64,000 nt of DNA from the NCBI GenBank assembly GCA_011009095.1, contig VTPC01000883.1, positions 91,798-155,797 of the forward strand, written 5' to 3'. The notes below the pieces were generated by a model. The model was not told the origin of the DNA and searched no databases. It saw only the letters and a program-made list of their open reading frames with translations. Position 1 is the first letter of the stretch. Each line of letters starts with the position of its first letter. The stretch is from Ignelater luminosus. Its lineage: Eukaryota; Arthropoda; Insecta; Coleoptera; Elateridae. Below, in pieces: positions 24,956 to 37,447 of this stretch. The position numbers were made by a program, and so were the translations under genes.

Positions 24956-27900
24956 ACTTGATTGATTAACAGGGAACTCCGTAAGTAAATTAAACAATTC
25001 TATCAAATTAAATTCGCTTGTTGATATACCAGAGTAAGCAACTATCAGGTTTTACAAATGCGGGTTGATGTTGTAATAACTATAATAATTTGAAATAATG
25101 TCGCAATTTCAGCACTCCTTTATAGTTTGAATAAACTTACGTTTGATTTTCAATTCAGAACCCAAATGAATCAATTGAGTTTATATAATCTTTTGAATTA
25201 ATCACTCAACATCTACATTTTAATTAGATAAATCTAATATTAACATTGATATTTATAATAAATTATAGTAACTTTTTTATTATTTACTAACAGTTGTAAT
25301 ATACTCGGACTAGTTTTGCTAAACAATTCAAGAACTACCTTTAGGTAGCGTTCTCTTTTTTTGCCCTTGATTATTTTACCTAATCCGACTTAAGCAAGAT
25401 TTAAATTTTAAGTTGTTTCTATAGGATATTCCAGATTTTATCTAGATGTAGGTCATCATAGTAAGTGAATGGTCTTCAAATAACTTATTTTCACTAGTAA
25501 ACTAAAATTTCATACCCGTACGTTCTAATAGACTAATTTGCAATCTAATTACGAAAACTTCGCCATATCTAAAAATAACCTGTAGTCTATTTTGAAAAGA
25601 TTTTAAAATCAGTCAAAGAGAAGTTTATCGGAATGAAGCACAGAATTTATAGCACAAATCTAAAAACATCTTTTGCAAATATGACTTATGGAGTGACCTT
25701 TCACAATTAAACGCCACAGGCGTCTTTCCATGCAAATGTAGCAAACATCAGTTTCCTTCTTTAATGCTCCCATTCAGGATGACGGTCCCCCTCGTTGCTC
25801 CTTTGTGGAAGCTGCTAGAGATATATGCAGATGTAAAAGCAGCAGGCAAGTACAAAGACTCATCTGGAGTGTGCTTAAAGAAATAAGCATATTATGTTTA
25901 CGTTTTCGAAATAACCCCGGAAAACTTGTTTCATAAATAAAACTGATTTAATTATCGCGTATAAGAATTATAAAAGGCATTCATTTGTAAAATGAAATCG
26001 TTTTCTTTCCTCTTTGTATAATGCAAATTGCCCCTTGGACCCCATCTTAAAAGTTTTATTTACTTAATCTTCCTTTGTATTTTCTTCTTTCTCAAATTGT
26101 TAAGATGATTAATTAGGCGTATTGAGAAAAATTGGAGAACACTTCCTGAAAATTATAATTTTAAAAATTACTTTTAGGGGATGTTTGTCATTTCTTTAAT
26201 TGAAATAGCGACTTAAGGAAATCAAATTACAATACCACGTAATAAACGGCGATCATAATAATGAAAAGCTTAATAAATTTCCGATTTTCCCAAATTTATA
26301 TAAACTTCCACTTTCGAGACTCCATATATTATCTTCTACCGCAAACTGCAAATTACAAAACCCTTATTCAGGTTCTCATACCCGTAACTACTATAAATCG
26401 GTCGACATTTAACCTAGACGATCACAATTTTACCCCGAACGACACTGCGAAAATATTTTTTTGTCATCGAAATCTTGGAAATACTGCGGGTGCGCTTATG
26501 AAAAGCGATTTATGATAACGATAAGGAAAAAACAAGACGACCGCTGCCCTGTTCTTTGTCTTATAGTAGAGAGGAGTTCGAGACTGCCGGTCACAGCAGT
26601 TCATTTGGGAAAATTAATTAGCCAATTATAAGGGAGACGTGCTCCGTAAGGAGTTATGGAACCGCAATAGTTGGTTCCGCGCTGTCGAATTCCTCCTCTA
26701 TAGTTATTTGTCAAGGAACAAAGTATATGATATTTATTAGAGGTTTTTAAGTGAATGTTTTTTTCTTTGTGTTAAGGGGTTCCCATATCCACGCGGTACA
26801 AGACTTTTAATTACGGGGAAGGCGTCGAGAATGCGTCAAGTGCCTTCGCCAATCAGCCACACATCTAATTAATGATCGCCCTCTTAGGAAATCCCTCCTT
26901 GATTATTTTTCTTTTACTTCCTCAGATCAACTAATCCTCTTATACTAGAACCTTATTCCTTGAGAATCCTTCTATCGTCACCTTTTTGCTTTCTCTGTCC
27001 AATATAATTCGTTTCCGCAGGAAAAAGTTTGACTTTTGTTTACGTGAAGCTAAATTAACAAAAATCGTATCAATATTAGAGATTTTTTCGTTCTACTTGC
27101 TCCGGTTCCATTAGAAGTAATAAATGATGCATCAAAATCATGTCGTTTGTTTACTTACGACATCGAGATTAAAATTAAGAGCTTTTCTGTAGTAAGAGAA
27201 GGGCTCCTTTTACAAAGAAAGAGACCAGAATTTTTAAGTGCAAAGCAAACTGTCGCGGTTTCTAAAGTACACTTTCTTTTTATAAACCTTCCTTTTTAAG
27301 GGCAGAGACATTGAAGATTTTATAATTTTTTAACGATTCCCCTTTTCTTTGAGAAAAGAAAAAAAGCTTTTCCTCGAAAATTAAACTAAAAACTTTTTAC
27401 TTTAATCGTAGGAATCATAAAAAAGATAAAAATCCAAACAGATTGTAGGTGTTAGAAATTGAAATATCTTCTGAGAAGTTCAAGGTTGGAATTGCCAGTG
27501 GAATGTTCTACCAGGTTAACTTAATGAATAGTTTACTTTCTGATTAATTACGTGAAGTCACTTATGAAACTGTGTACAATAATATGATGTCATAGTTTCC
27601 TAATTTTTTGTTAACATATAAAAAAACACATACATTTATTTAAGTAGAAATTACTATAATTAATCAAGCTTATTTTACATGTATTAGGGGATTGCCCTGT
27701 CTTCATTATCCTTTACTATTTACCATTTTTGTAGTGTTGTGTATCAAAAGATATTTCATCATGTTACATAAACCTGGAGTCGTGTCTAGGTGTCAGTTAT
27801 AGGTGTCCGGCTAGTTTATTTTCTTATGTGGTATAAATTTAGAGCATTACTCCCAATAAAAGATTTCCTTTGTGATGAATTTAGGGAATTCCCTTGCATC

Positions 27901-28899
27901 TCACTAACCTGCAGTAAACAACAGACATTGTTAACGTTTCAAACAATGCATTGACACGGTGTCTACTATTTAAGCTTGTGTTAAAAAGGGACATGTTGTG
28001 AATTTTAATTCGCCTTTATTAAAATACCTGAAGACAAAAGTGAATCTACTGGATGCAAAACGAATGCAAAGCTTCTGAATCCTTTATTGCTAGTCTCAAT
28101 AGTACTTAGCTATTTTTTACTTCCTATTAGACCAACTACACAAATCACAGAATGTGAAAAGTAGAAAAAAAAGATCAACACAATATAATAGAACTAAGGC
28201 ATTATAAAACTTTATGAAAATTATGATTTTTTGTAACAGTAATTTGCAGTACATAGTGGCGGCTCGGTCTACAACTTTCGCATGTGTGCAGAAAAATTAC
28301 ACTTTTGGCACTTGTTACATAATATACTTTTAAATACTTTGTTTAGGTCTAAATAAATTGAAGAGAATTCAGGATGACGTCACGGTGGCGACCGTGTGTT
28401 AGTAGATAAACTCGCAGTTGTTGGCACTATCCGTCCTTACCATTGGACGTGGTGATGTCTAATTGCCATAAGAACAATAGTACATTCCTTTTTAAATATC
28501 TTTTGTTATATTGATTCTTCTATCAACTTCAAATTTTCACAGAAGGTTACTGATATAAAATACTCTCTAAAAGCACCAAAAAACTGCATATATTAAATTT
28601 CACTAAAGAACCGTATTCACAACGGAAACAACATTGAATATGATGATGGTGACATGAAGATAGGATGTGAGATCAGCTAGATAGTGCTTCTCGTAAAGTA
28701 CAAAAATTGCAATCCAGACAATATTGAGAAATATTGATAATATAAACCAGAGTTTCCCAGTCTTCGAAGTACTATAAAGCATTTTGAGTACTTTTTCCTT
28801 TTTTTGTTACCAGAATCCTTTACGTGTCAAAAATTCGAGCTACTAAACTACTTTTTAACATAATGGAGAATTAGACAATCTCGACAAAACATTTTTCTA

Positions 28900-29900
28900 A
28901 AACCTTGGAAATTAGCCCTCGTTTTCCACATTATGCTATGGTATTTACATCCATGCTCATGTACTTAGAACAAAAAGACTTTACGAGAATATATCAGAGG
29001 GCCCAAAAGCATCCTTTTTAATTTCCGGTACTTTGATTGTTGCAAGATTTGGATCCAAAAACAAGATCTACAATGCTTCGGATTGCCTGCCAACTCTCTA
29101 TTGTCATATTTTCATATATCCTTCCTTCTTGGCAGCATCTCGTCTAGTATTTACGAAACAAATTTCCTGGCCGTTTCATGAATATTCAAAACCATTTCTC
29201 TGAACACTGATGTTTCATAGGACAAGAATAGCGTTCTATAAATTACTGTGTCGAAAGCACGAAAAATATAGAACTTATAAAAATGGCGCTTTCATAGCTT
29301 TCTTCATTGACCGATTCATTTCTCCGGAAAATTCTGTTAGCGCCATCGCGTTCCAAGATCATTTGTCTCCGGCTGCTGCCGAATTTAAGACATCTTAGTC
29401 TTGCTTTTATGCTGAGATGTCAAGCGTAACCCACATAAAACCATGTACGCTTCTTTATATATTTTTACATAAAGAAAGAAATTTTGCTTGAGCTCTACAT
29501 TCATCTATATATCTGAAATAAGCACTTTTATCTCTTCTTCAATGTGAACTATTTTGAGATCATTTTCTAAAGAACACAAACAGTGAAGTGTATTTCCAGC
29601 GTTTAACAATACAACGTTGCTAAAGTCTGTGGTTTGCAAAAGATTTCAGGCTTTCCACATTTCCAAGTTTTTCTTTTGCCCTATCACAACTTGTCGCTGC
29701 TTTTGCTTCGGATGTACGAACTTCCGCTTGAGCAGTATCATTGAGCAAAGGGGAAGGCAGTAGAAGTTGAAAAATGCAGGATTGCTTCCATATATCAGAA
29801 AAGGTAAGTGTGCAAAGTAGCCCCTACTTTTCCAATGCGTCTCATTTTTTATGTGTTTCGCATTTTTGAAGCGTTTTAGGGAAAAACTGCACAAGTAACA
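28900..29900 (-). pseudogene. possible decayed coding sequence, unidentified
   Basis: The minus strand has a chain of coding-looking blocks in shifting frames. About 29810-29650 includes LLNDTAQAEVRTSEAKAA. About 29630-29515 includes LENDLKIVHIEEEIKVLI. A stretch after that stop is open for about 42 codons, and about 29395-29250 includes GANRIFRRNESVNEESYES. The amino-acid composition is that of real protein rather than AT-rich noise. No family is recognised. It could be an old retro-element or a degraded gene. Confidence 0.25.
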
Positions 29901-31714
29901 TCTATACTCTTTTCTCGATTTTCTCTGCAGAAGATTCAAAAAGCAATTGAAGTGCTAACCCACCTAACTCTCCTTGCTCAAGCCTTCATCCTGAAAACAG
30001 CTCGTTTTCCATTGAATAATTTACTTTAAAAAATGTCTACTTTCAACAGTTTTAGTTTTCAAGCTGTAGACTTACAAACCAACTGCAACAAATGCGTTTT
30101 AAATAATACTTTACTAGACTTCCTGATCTGTCTACAGCACACAGCTAACACTATTTATTGTCACAGGTTCAGTGAAAATCACCCGTTATCTATTACACTT
30201 GCAACCGAGGCGACGCAACACCCAGGTATGCCGTTATATTTTGTAACCAATAAAGGAAAATACTACCGTCAAAATTCAACTCCGATAAGTTACGCAGACA
30301 CTATTAGTTCCCAGTGATCTTCCTAATCTGCCATATCTTTACTTTTCATATTAGATATGGTAATTCCTCTTTATACTTGTTTTTCAAAAGCGTTGTGCAT
30401 AGATAGACACTTCGATCAAGTAAGAGTCAGTCTGTAACTGTGCAATATTCTTGGGTTTTTCACAATATTTTCTTTTTTTTATTTAAAAAAAGGTACGATC
30501 TACAGAAAAACTGAATGCATTACTTCGATCTATAAGTTTGATTTTGGACAAAGAAAGGCTTTTTGCTATTTCTACAACGTTTCAAATAATAAGGAAAGCA
30601 CATAACAGCATATAAGAAAACTGATTGCCAAAAGTATTAGTTTTGGCTTATATAGCATAACTTGAAAATGCGCATAGGTAAGCAGTTGTTTTGACTGTTT
30701 AATTTGTATTTAAAAAATTGTTTTTCAACATTGCTACTCAAACTAGTAGGTGGTAGATTTTAAGATGTTAATATGAACTCAACAACCTTCATAATCTTCT
30801 ACCATCGTTGACCAAACTTCCTTCGTCTTTTTTCACTGTAGACATGCCTTTTGACTCAGAATAATGTTTTACCAAGTTCACTTTGGATATTAAAATTAGG
30901 CATAATAAAACTCAATCCGTTTGCAGCCCTAGTCAAAGATGTTTTTTGGGTAAGGTATTAAAAAAGTCTAACGTTCAAGTAATTTTTTGTTAAAAAGCAA
31001 AGGGAAACTAACTGATCACAATTTTATAACCTTAAAATGAATTCTAGAAAACTAACATTTAAAACTAATATTTACAGAACTCGTGTACGTTTAGAAATTG
31101 TTCTGTAAAAGTTTTTAATAAGAATTGATGTGGATCCATTTTTTGTATCTTTAGTGATATATGAACAATTCCACAATACAAAAGCACATGGATAGGAATT
31201 TTTTGGATACATAATGTCTTAGTTTAACTATTATGGGTAGTTCTTTTATTCAATATTACATTTAAGCACACTTTGGAAAACACCGGAGAAGATAAAAGTA
31301 GTACTACTAAAAGTTCTTCAAACTTTTTGTTAGCATAAATTCGTATTCAAATCTAGAAGGGTAGCATTTGTGCCTTTTTAAATAATAATTATCCTAATCA
31401 ATTAATTGGTTTTTTATTAGTTATTCTTTACGTTTACTGACAACAAGATAATACAAAATCCTATTTTTGATGAAAGCTATTAAAGTAAACCAAAAAATGA
31501 CATATCTTTTTAGCACATTATCAATGGCAGTAACTATAAATATCCAACACATACTGATAAGTCAATAACTATTAATAACCAAGAACTGGAAATACAATTT
31601 TGTTATTAAATATTTTACATAAAAATATCCTCAAATTGGTTATTTACATTATTTGTTTTCATATCAACTTTTCGTAAAACCCAAACTGAGCAATAAGGAA
31701 ACTTAAAGGGGATT

Positions 31715-31724
31715 GGGGAATCCC
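31715..31724 (-). promoter_or_regulatory. kappaB site of the 31869 cecropin
   Basis: The minus strand reads GGGATTCCCC, a perfect match to the insect kappaB consensus GGGRNYYYYY bound by Dorsal/Dif/Relish. It lies 77 bp upstream of the TATA box. An AGATAA GATA motif lies between them at 31757-31762. Confidence 0.65.
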
Positions 31725-31791
31725 GAGGTCTGATTATATTCTGCTGCAATGAACTTAGATAAACTTCTATTGTGCATAGAATCTTGAGAAA

Positions 31792-31798
31792 TATAAAA
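31792..31798 (+). promoter_or_regulatory. TATA box of the 31869 cecropin
   Basis: TATAAAA 77 bp before the start codon. The same spacing is seen at the other cecropin genes in the window. Confidence 0.7.
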
Positions 31799-31868
31799 AC
31801 CTAGCGCATCTCACATTCACCATCAGAATAACTTAACGTTTCTGTCGATAACAATACCTAGAAACAAA

Positions 31869-32158
31869 ATGAGATTTTTAGTAGTTTTCGTTTTCGCACT
31901 TGTCATTTTATCAATATTCACTCTGCACACGGAGGCTGCTCCAGCGTCATCCGAAGAAGAGGATATATGGAAAAAACTCGTAAGTTGAATGTTTGTTGTT
32001 TTTTATAGTTACAAAAAAGGGTTGTAAAAATGATAATTTTTTTATTGCAGGAAGGAGTTGGGCAAAGAGTTTTTAAAGTAGCGAAAGATGTTTTACCGGT
32101 GGCGCAAGGATACCTGGATGTTTATAAGGGTATTAAGCAAGCTAACGATGATGATTGA
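31869..32158 (+). CDS. cecropin-like peptide 1, acidic/near-neutral variant
   Basis: Two exons (31869-31979 and 32051-32158) with a 71-bp intron (GTAAGT...TTGCAG, phase 0) encode 72 residues. A signal peptide (MRFLVVFVFALVILS..., about residues 1-23) is followed by a short acidic pro-segment APASSEEED, then the cecropin domain starting IWKKLEGVGQRVFKVAKD. It has the family layout: an N-terminal Trp-Lys-Lys amphipathic helix, a Pro-containing hinge (VLPVAQGY) and a second helix. The protein should be secreted from fat body or haemocytes and act on bacterial membranes. Unusually, the tail ends NDDD and the mature domain is nearly neutral (about +1), or net acidic if the pro-segment stays. A polyadenylation signal AATAAA lies at 32231-32236. 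It is convergent with the next gene. Cecropin identity is well supported; activity is not known. Confidence 0.9.
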
Positions 32159-33322
32159 TGTGATTCCGTTTTGATATTTATTTAATTTATTTTTGGGCAA
32201 CTATTGTTTTTATAAAATGTATAAATGTTTAATAAATCAAGAACTTACAAAATCGATTTATTTTAATTTTACCTGTGATTATCTAAATTCTTGAATTAAA
32301 GATGTTTAATATAAGCCTTTTTGGTATTTACATTTTTTTTCCATTTAAATGCTGAGTAAAGAGAAGCTTTATACAGGTCAAAGTAATTTTAAAGATGTAC
32401 ATATTTTAACTTCAGTAAAAAGAAAATTTCAATGTTTTAAACCGTTCCTTTCTAAAACTTGTGTTTTATTTTGCAAAGATGTATTGTTAATATTTTAGTA
32501 ATGAGCCACATATAAGCAAATTTTTGTAAGCGTAAGACTTTTCAGTGCGTTCTCAGACTGAGACTGTAGTAATATTCTCATGTAATCAGAATCTAACAAT
32601 TTCTTAATATCCAATATAACATGTAATGCTGGTTTTGAAGATGCGGGATTTACGTTTTCATTTTCCGTTGCCAATTCAAATCAACACCTGGGGACCATTA
32701 GTAATTTCAGGATTACTATTTCAATTCAGCACTTATGTACTTTCAGGCATAAGTTCATGTATTATGTAGTTATGTATATACCTTCTTTTTAATTGGATTC
32801 TACTGAGTTTTCTTTGTTTTAAGTCCATTAAATCACTCCTTTTTAAAATACTTTTTCACCATTACAAGCTTTGCTAATTTACACTTCACTTAAAAGTTAT
32901 GATATAATGGATTTGTAACACATCCAACTACTTAATTCTTACATTTAAACTAACTGTGGCCTTATCTAGTTTGTTAAAACACCTTTTAGATAAAACGTTG
33001 TTTTAACCATTATAAAAAGAATTTGCAATAATAAAATATTTTTTTATTTTTTATTTAATGATTTTTAATTGTTTTTTTTTTGGTAAAATAGAAAATTAAA
33101 TAACAAAGGCACCCGATTAAATAAATGAATGACTGAAAAGTAATACTTAAAGAATACTGTTTCGCAATAGCATACTATCAATCACAATGATCTGTTTAAA
33201 ATAAGGAATACTAAAAGAAAAGAACATAATATAACAAATAAGAAAAACATTAAATTTAAAAGATTTAATTAAGTAATAACTGTAATTTATTATACTCTTG
33301 CATTTTTAGTCCTTTAGACTAC
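32159..33322. other. intergenic between convergent cecropin genes
   Basis: AT-rich. It holds the 3' ends of both flanking genes, including AATAAA at 32231 (+) and AATAAA on the minus strand at 33286-33291. No further gene seen. Confidence 0.5.
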
Positions 33323-33643
33323 CTACTTAATGAGAATATGGCCCTCGCCGCTAACCTCCTTAAATTCTTTGTAAACCTTCAAATATCCTTGTGCAACCGT
33401 CAAGATATCTTTTGCTACTTTAAAAATTCTCTGACCTGCTTTTTCCTGTATAAATCAAAAGAAAATTGTGGTTTACATCTTTTTTATACTGTTATACAAA
33501 TCATAATAATAAATCAAATAAGGGAAAATTGAACTTACTATCTTTTTCCATCCATCCCATTCAGGTGCGGGAGCAGATTCTGTTTGTGAAGCAAACACTG
33601 CTAAAATGACCAGGACTAAAATAAAGATTATTAAAAATCTCAT
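33323..33643 (-). CDS. cecropin-like peptide 2, hinge-proline-less
   Basis: Minus strand, exon 1 at 33643-33539 and exon 2 at 33445-33323, with a 93-bp phase-0 intron (GTAAGT...ACAG) at the cecropin position; 75 residues. The signal peptide MRFLIIFILVLVILAVFASQ is followed by TES and an APAP dipeptide pro-segment of the sort trimmed by dipeptidyl peptidase in insect cecropins. The mature part starts EWDGWKKIEKAGQRIFKVAK and is weakly basic (about +3). The usual Pro of the hinge (LPV in paralogues) is Thr here (ILTVAQGY), and the C-terminus is extended and hydrophobic (GEGHILIK). The TATA box is on the minus strand at 33713-33718. Signal peptide and intron layout match cecropin 1, its closest relative in the window. 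An ORF on the opposite strand is only a shadow. Confidence 0.88.
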
Positions 33644-33712
33644 TTTTAATTAGTGTGCTTGTCGACATCTAACAGTTAAGTCATCTAATGGTCATGTAAA
33701 GATAAGCTAACC

Positions 33713-33718
33713 TTTATA
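33713..33718 (-). promoter_or_regulatory. TATA box of the 33643 cecropin
   Basis: TATAAA on the minus strand, about 70 bp before the ATG. Upstream at 33782-33791 (minus) lies GGGAAACTAC, a one-mismatch kappaB-like motif 64 bp from the TATA. A GATA motif AGATAA (plus strand) is at 33700-33705. Confidence 0.6.
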
Positions 33719-34462
33719 AACACCTTTTGAAGTTCAAGTATGCAGCAACAGAGTTTATCTGAGTTCATGAATTCGGACGGTGTAGTTTCCCGATCCCAGA
33801 TTACACTTTCCTTATTATTAGTCAAGTCTGGATTTTACGAGAGCTCGATACAACAAACAAAAAAAGTTTGTAAATAGTAATTATGTTTTTAATATCTCGA
33901 TAAATATTATGTTTAATAACAAGAGCGCTATTTTTAGTTTATATAGGAAGTTATCAATTTTCCTTAACTTGTTATATGTAGAATATAGATACGATATTGA
34001 AATACTCTGAAACTAGTTTTAAGCATGGTTTAACCGAATATATAATTTACTCACTAATCTATTTAGTATATTATTTCAATTAAGAATTTTTTGCAGCATT
34101 CTTTATTAATTACTATTCGTGAAGCAACATAACATAAGGTCCCTAACTGTTTTCGTTGTAGTTATACGTATGGATAATAGTATACCGAGTGATTCAACAC
34201 ATTAAAATGTTTTTTAATTTGTTAACCATTACATTCTATGAAACCACATTTTGTTATTGCATCTGCATATTAATAATAATAATGATATTGTACTCTAGAA
34301 CTTACTGTTTTATATAGCACGCGACACATTTTTTGTTAAACATAATGATAGTTGCTTAAGACTTATTCAGTTTCTTTTTCGAATACCATTGTGGGCTGAT
34401 CTTTTTATCTTGATCAAAATGTTTTTCTTTTCGTCCGCTATTAATTCTTTCTTGGTTATTTA
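33719..34462. other. intergenic, no gene seen
   Basis: Upstream region of the minus-strand cecropin, AT-rich, up to the edge of the Tc1 element. Beyond the motif noted above, nothing is recognised. Confidence 0.4.
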
Positions 34463-35373
34463 CACTTACGTGCATAGAAATCGGTCCACTGCACACTTTT
34501 AACTTTAACGATATTCCTTTTTAGAAATTATACGTCAAATCAAAACAAAACGTATACAGTTTGAAAGATGATTTAATATGCTCTGACATAGGTATAAATG
34601 TATTGAGATTTCTTCAATCTTAAGCTAAGATTTATAAAATCAAATAAATGAAACAAATTAGCGTTTCATTACCAGAAGAAACATGATTTTTTAAGAATTA
34701 ACTAAGATGGTAACAATAACATTATTAATAACGGGTATGAGCTCCTCTTGCTCTAATATACCATAGACCTAATCAACTTCGATATTGTTTTTTGTGGAAT
34801 GTAAGCCACTCTTTTTCTACCGCAATAATGAGCTCTGGGATCGATGTTGAGACAGGAATCCTAGCTAGGATTTTTCATTTTAGCTCATCTCATAAATGTT
34901 CAATCGGGTTTAGGTCAGGACATTATACCGGGCATTCCATAATACGAAAATCCACTTCTGTTATGTAATCTTGAACAATTTTAGCATTGTGCAGCCTTGC
35001 ATTGTCGTGCATAAAAGTGAAGTTTTCTCCAATAAAATCGATGTAAGGTACCACATGAACTGCTAGAATCTCTTCAATATATCGAGCGACTGTTAAACCT
35101 CCTCTCTCGTGACCACGGCCAAGCCTGCCGATGAAAGCAAGATCCGTTCGTGCGTCCATAGAAATGCCACCCCAGATCATGCATGGACCGCCGCCATACC
35201 CAATTCGCTCTTCAATGCAGCATTCAGCAAATCGCTCTCCTGGTCTACGGTAAACTTTCTTTCTTCGGCCGCTGCCATAGATACATATCCTGGTATATCC
35301 ACGTATAATTTTTGAAGAAAAATACAGTTAAAGTCAAAAGTGTGCAGTGGGTCAATTTTTATGCACGTAAGTG
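34463..35373 (-). mobile_element. Tc1-like DD34E element, internally deleted
   Basis: 911 bp, bounded by TA (34461-34462 and 35374-35375) and about 47-bp inverted repeats starting CACTTACGTGCATA. The minus strand encodes the second half of a Tc1 transposase: KVYRRPGERFAECCIEER, CMIWGGISMDARTDLAFIGR, FMHDNARLH (second catalytic Asp) and PDLNPIEHL (catalytic Glu, exactly 34 residues later). TAA stops the frame at 34920-34922 and further stops follow. The N-terminal paired-like DNA-binding half is missing; a full element would be about 1.6 kb. It lies between cecropin genes. Confidence 0.88.
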
Positions 35374-35568
35374 TATTAAACAATGATTACTTGCGTTTTT
35401 CCAATGCATTTCAATGTTGTATGTTTACAGTGATGCAAGTGCAAGTGTGTAGTAGTCGTTTGACTGCGTGATATGAGGATTAGTTCCAAGATGGTCAAGA
35501 TCTTTAGATTAGCTGGATAACTGGTTTAGTTTTTAAAAATTTCTTATTTAAGAATTATGTTTCTGTAA

Positions 35569-36075
35569 CTTTTAAAGGCTGGTACATATTTCTCTTGTGC
35601 ATTCAGGCTTCCTCCCATTGAAGAACGAATCACGGCATTAAATGAAACCCTCGACCATTTCAGAATTCTAGAAAAAACATCCTTCCAGCCTAGCAGCAGT
35701 AGAATATTGAATAATCAGCTTCTAAACTGTATGTACACTGTGCTAAAAACCAGTCTGGGGGCAGGCTGTTTGCCAGCTGCGTGAAAAGATGTTAATATTA
35801 TCTTTAAAGCAAAACCAGAACGCAATTCATACAATCAAAAAAGTTTTTTAGTTACGAACTGCTGGAAAAGCTGACAGAAAGACACTTCAGGAATAAGGTG
35901 CTTGACGCCAAACAATCTAGTGCGTGCCAGTGTGCCTAACCAGCGAGAAGATTATGTGCACTAACCATTTCCAGATTAGTCGGTAAAACAGAAAAAATGC
36001 TCAGGAATGAGAAATTTCATCGGACATTCTCCATATCAAAAGAGCGTTTAATATGTAATTTGCCCCTAATTTTAT
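35569..36075 (+). pseudogene. LINE reverse-transcriptase fragment
   Basis: A plus-strand frame open for 71 codons (35569-35781) includes LPPIEERITALNETLDHF. After a TGA that replaces an expected Trp (35782-35784) it continues KDVNIIFKAKPERNSYNQ, resembling the RT entry motif WR.V.VIFIPKPGK..Y. A frameshift then gives LLEKLTERHFRNKVL and LVGKTEKMLRNEKF, matching the segment before motif A in R1/I/Jockey-type LINEs. Highly decayed. No endonuclease or catalytic YADD motif is present. Confidence 0.5.
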
Positions 36076-36080
36076 GAAAG

Positions 36081-36803
36081 CAGTTGAAAATTAATACAAC
36101 AATTGTCTAATCTTGAATAATTTTTATGGGGACTTAACAAAGAAAAATTATGACTGCTGGCTTCATCAATGACATAAAGATCAGGCAAGTATAACGGTAA
36201 TGACCTACTTATTTCAGTCTATCCAAAAAAGTGCTTCGTATAGACCAAAAGAACTTTCCGTTTGGAGCACATCTCTCGAGAGTGTTGAGAAAGCCAGGTA
36301 TTTCTGTAAGTTATCCTGGAATGGACCCTGACGTCTACACACGGGTGGTGCAGAAAAAGACTATTGTTTTTTCGAGAGGACCCAGCATGTTTTTCAGCAT
36401 AGTGAAATAAACAGACTCCTGAAATTTCAACAAAATTCGTTAATATGTAAGGGTAGCGCAAAGTGATTTTTGACTTTTCTCTTACTGAGTGAGTGAGTAT
36501 CGTAAATGCGAAAGAAGTTGAATGTTTTCCGCAATTTTTAAGTAAATTAGTGAAACGCACGCTTATACTATATATTTTTAATTGGTACAGTCTAAACTTC
36601 AATGCGTTGTAATTTTTAATTAATAAATAAATTTAAGACTTGGAATGTCTAAGAAATAAGTTAGATATTATAATATTGTGGTTCTAGCAAAGTCTCAGTG
36701 TTTTTCAACAGAATTAATTAAAAAACATTGGAAAATCATAAAACTTCAGTGATGAAGAAGAAAGCCCATATTTGGCCTGCGATAAATTTGTGTACTGTAT
36801 CTC
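36081..36803. other. intergenic, no gene seen
   Basis: May contain further LINE debris, but no frame is convincing. The 127-codon minus-strand ORF at 36219-36602 has no recognisable features. Confidence 0.35.
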
Positions 36804-37447
36804 CAGTATGTCCACATTTCGATGCTCACTATTGGGATTTCAGAAATTGTAAGAAATACGAAGTCTGTTAAATAAGAAAAGATTTGACTATTTTGGGGAT
36901 CAGTTTACTTATGCTTTTGTTTTTTCAAAAAAGTTCACGGCGTACTAGATATTTGCTAAAAACGAAATTATCTTATTTTTTTAAGTGAAATATCTCAGGA
37001 ACGAGAAAAGATAGAAAAAAACAGCAAGGAGGGTGTTTTAGAGAATTTACTCCGAAACACAAAAAAATTATTTTCTCAATTGTCTTTTGTTTTACTTCGG
37101 CGGTGAAACGTAAATCCAATTTTTTTCTAACCTAACGCCTACCTGATATCCATATTACTGAACTGCACGCCTTAAAAGTTTTTCAGTGATACATGGTTTG
37201 GCATAGCTATCCTTTTGTTTTACTGAATTATGAAGTAAAAATCATTTTTCATCATAGTGTGCCATGACATCTAACACACCAAGTCGTGAAGTTTTATCAA
37301 AGAAATTCATTTATTATGCAAAAATTGCTAAAATAAAATAAATACGCTTTTATGGGGCATTAGCTGCTTATTTGATGCTATCTGTGAATGCTCAGTAAAG
37401 TATCTTAAAAGCGTCTTTTGTTTTGTTTTAGCAATTGTTACATAACA

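Larger units (their letters stand above)
23941..31714. other. intergenic, mostly empty
   Basis: No supported gene apart from the two weak candidates listed separately (24775-24955 and about 28900-29900). The ORFs at 26261-26515 and 30033-30317 have no domain, signal peptide or splice support. The stretch 26400-27060 is less AT-rich and may be regulatory. Confidence 0.35.

Noticed and set aside
33338..33532. Plus-strand ORF of 64 codons
   Set aside because: It is antisense to exon 2 and the intron of the minus-strand cecropin and has no features of its own.
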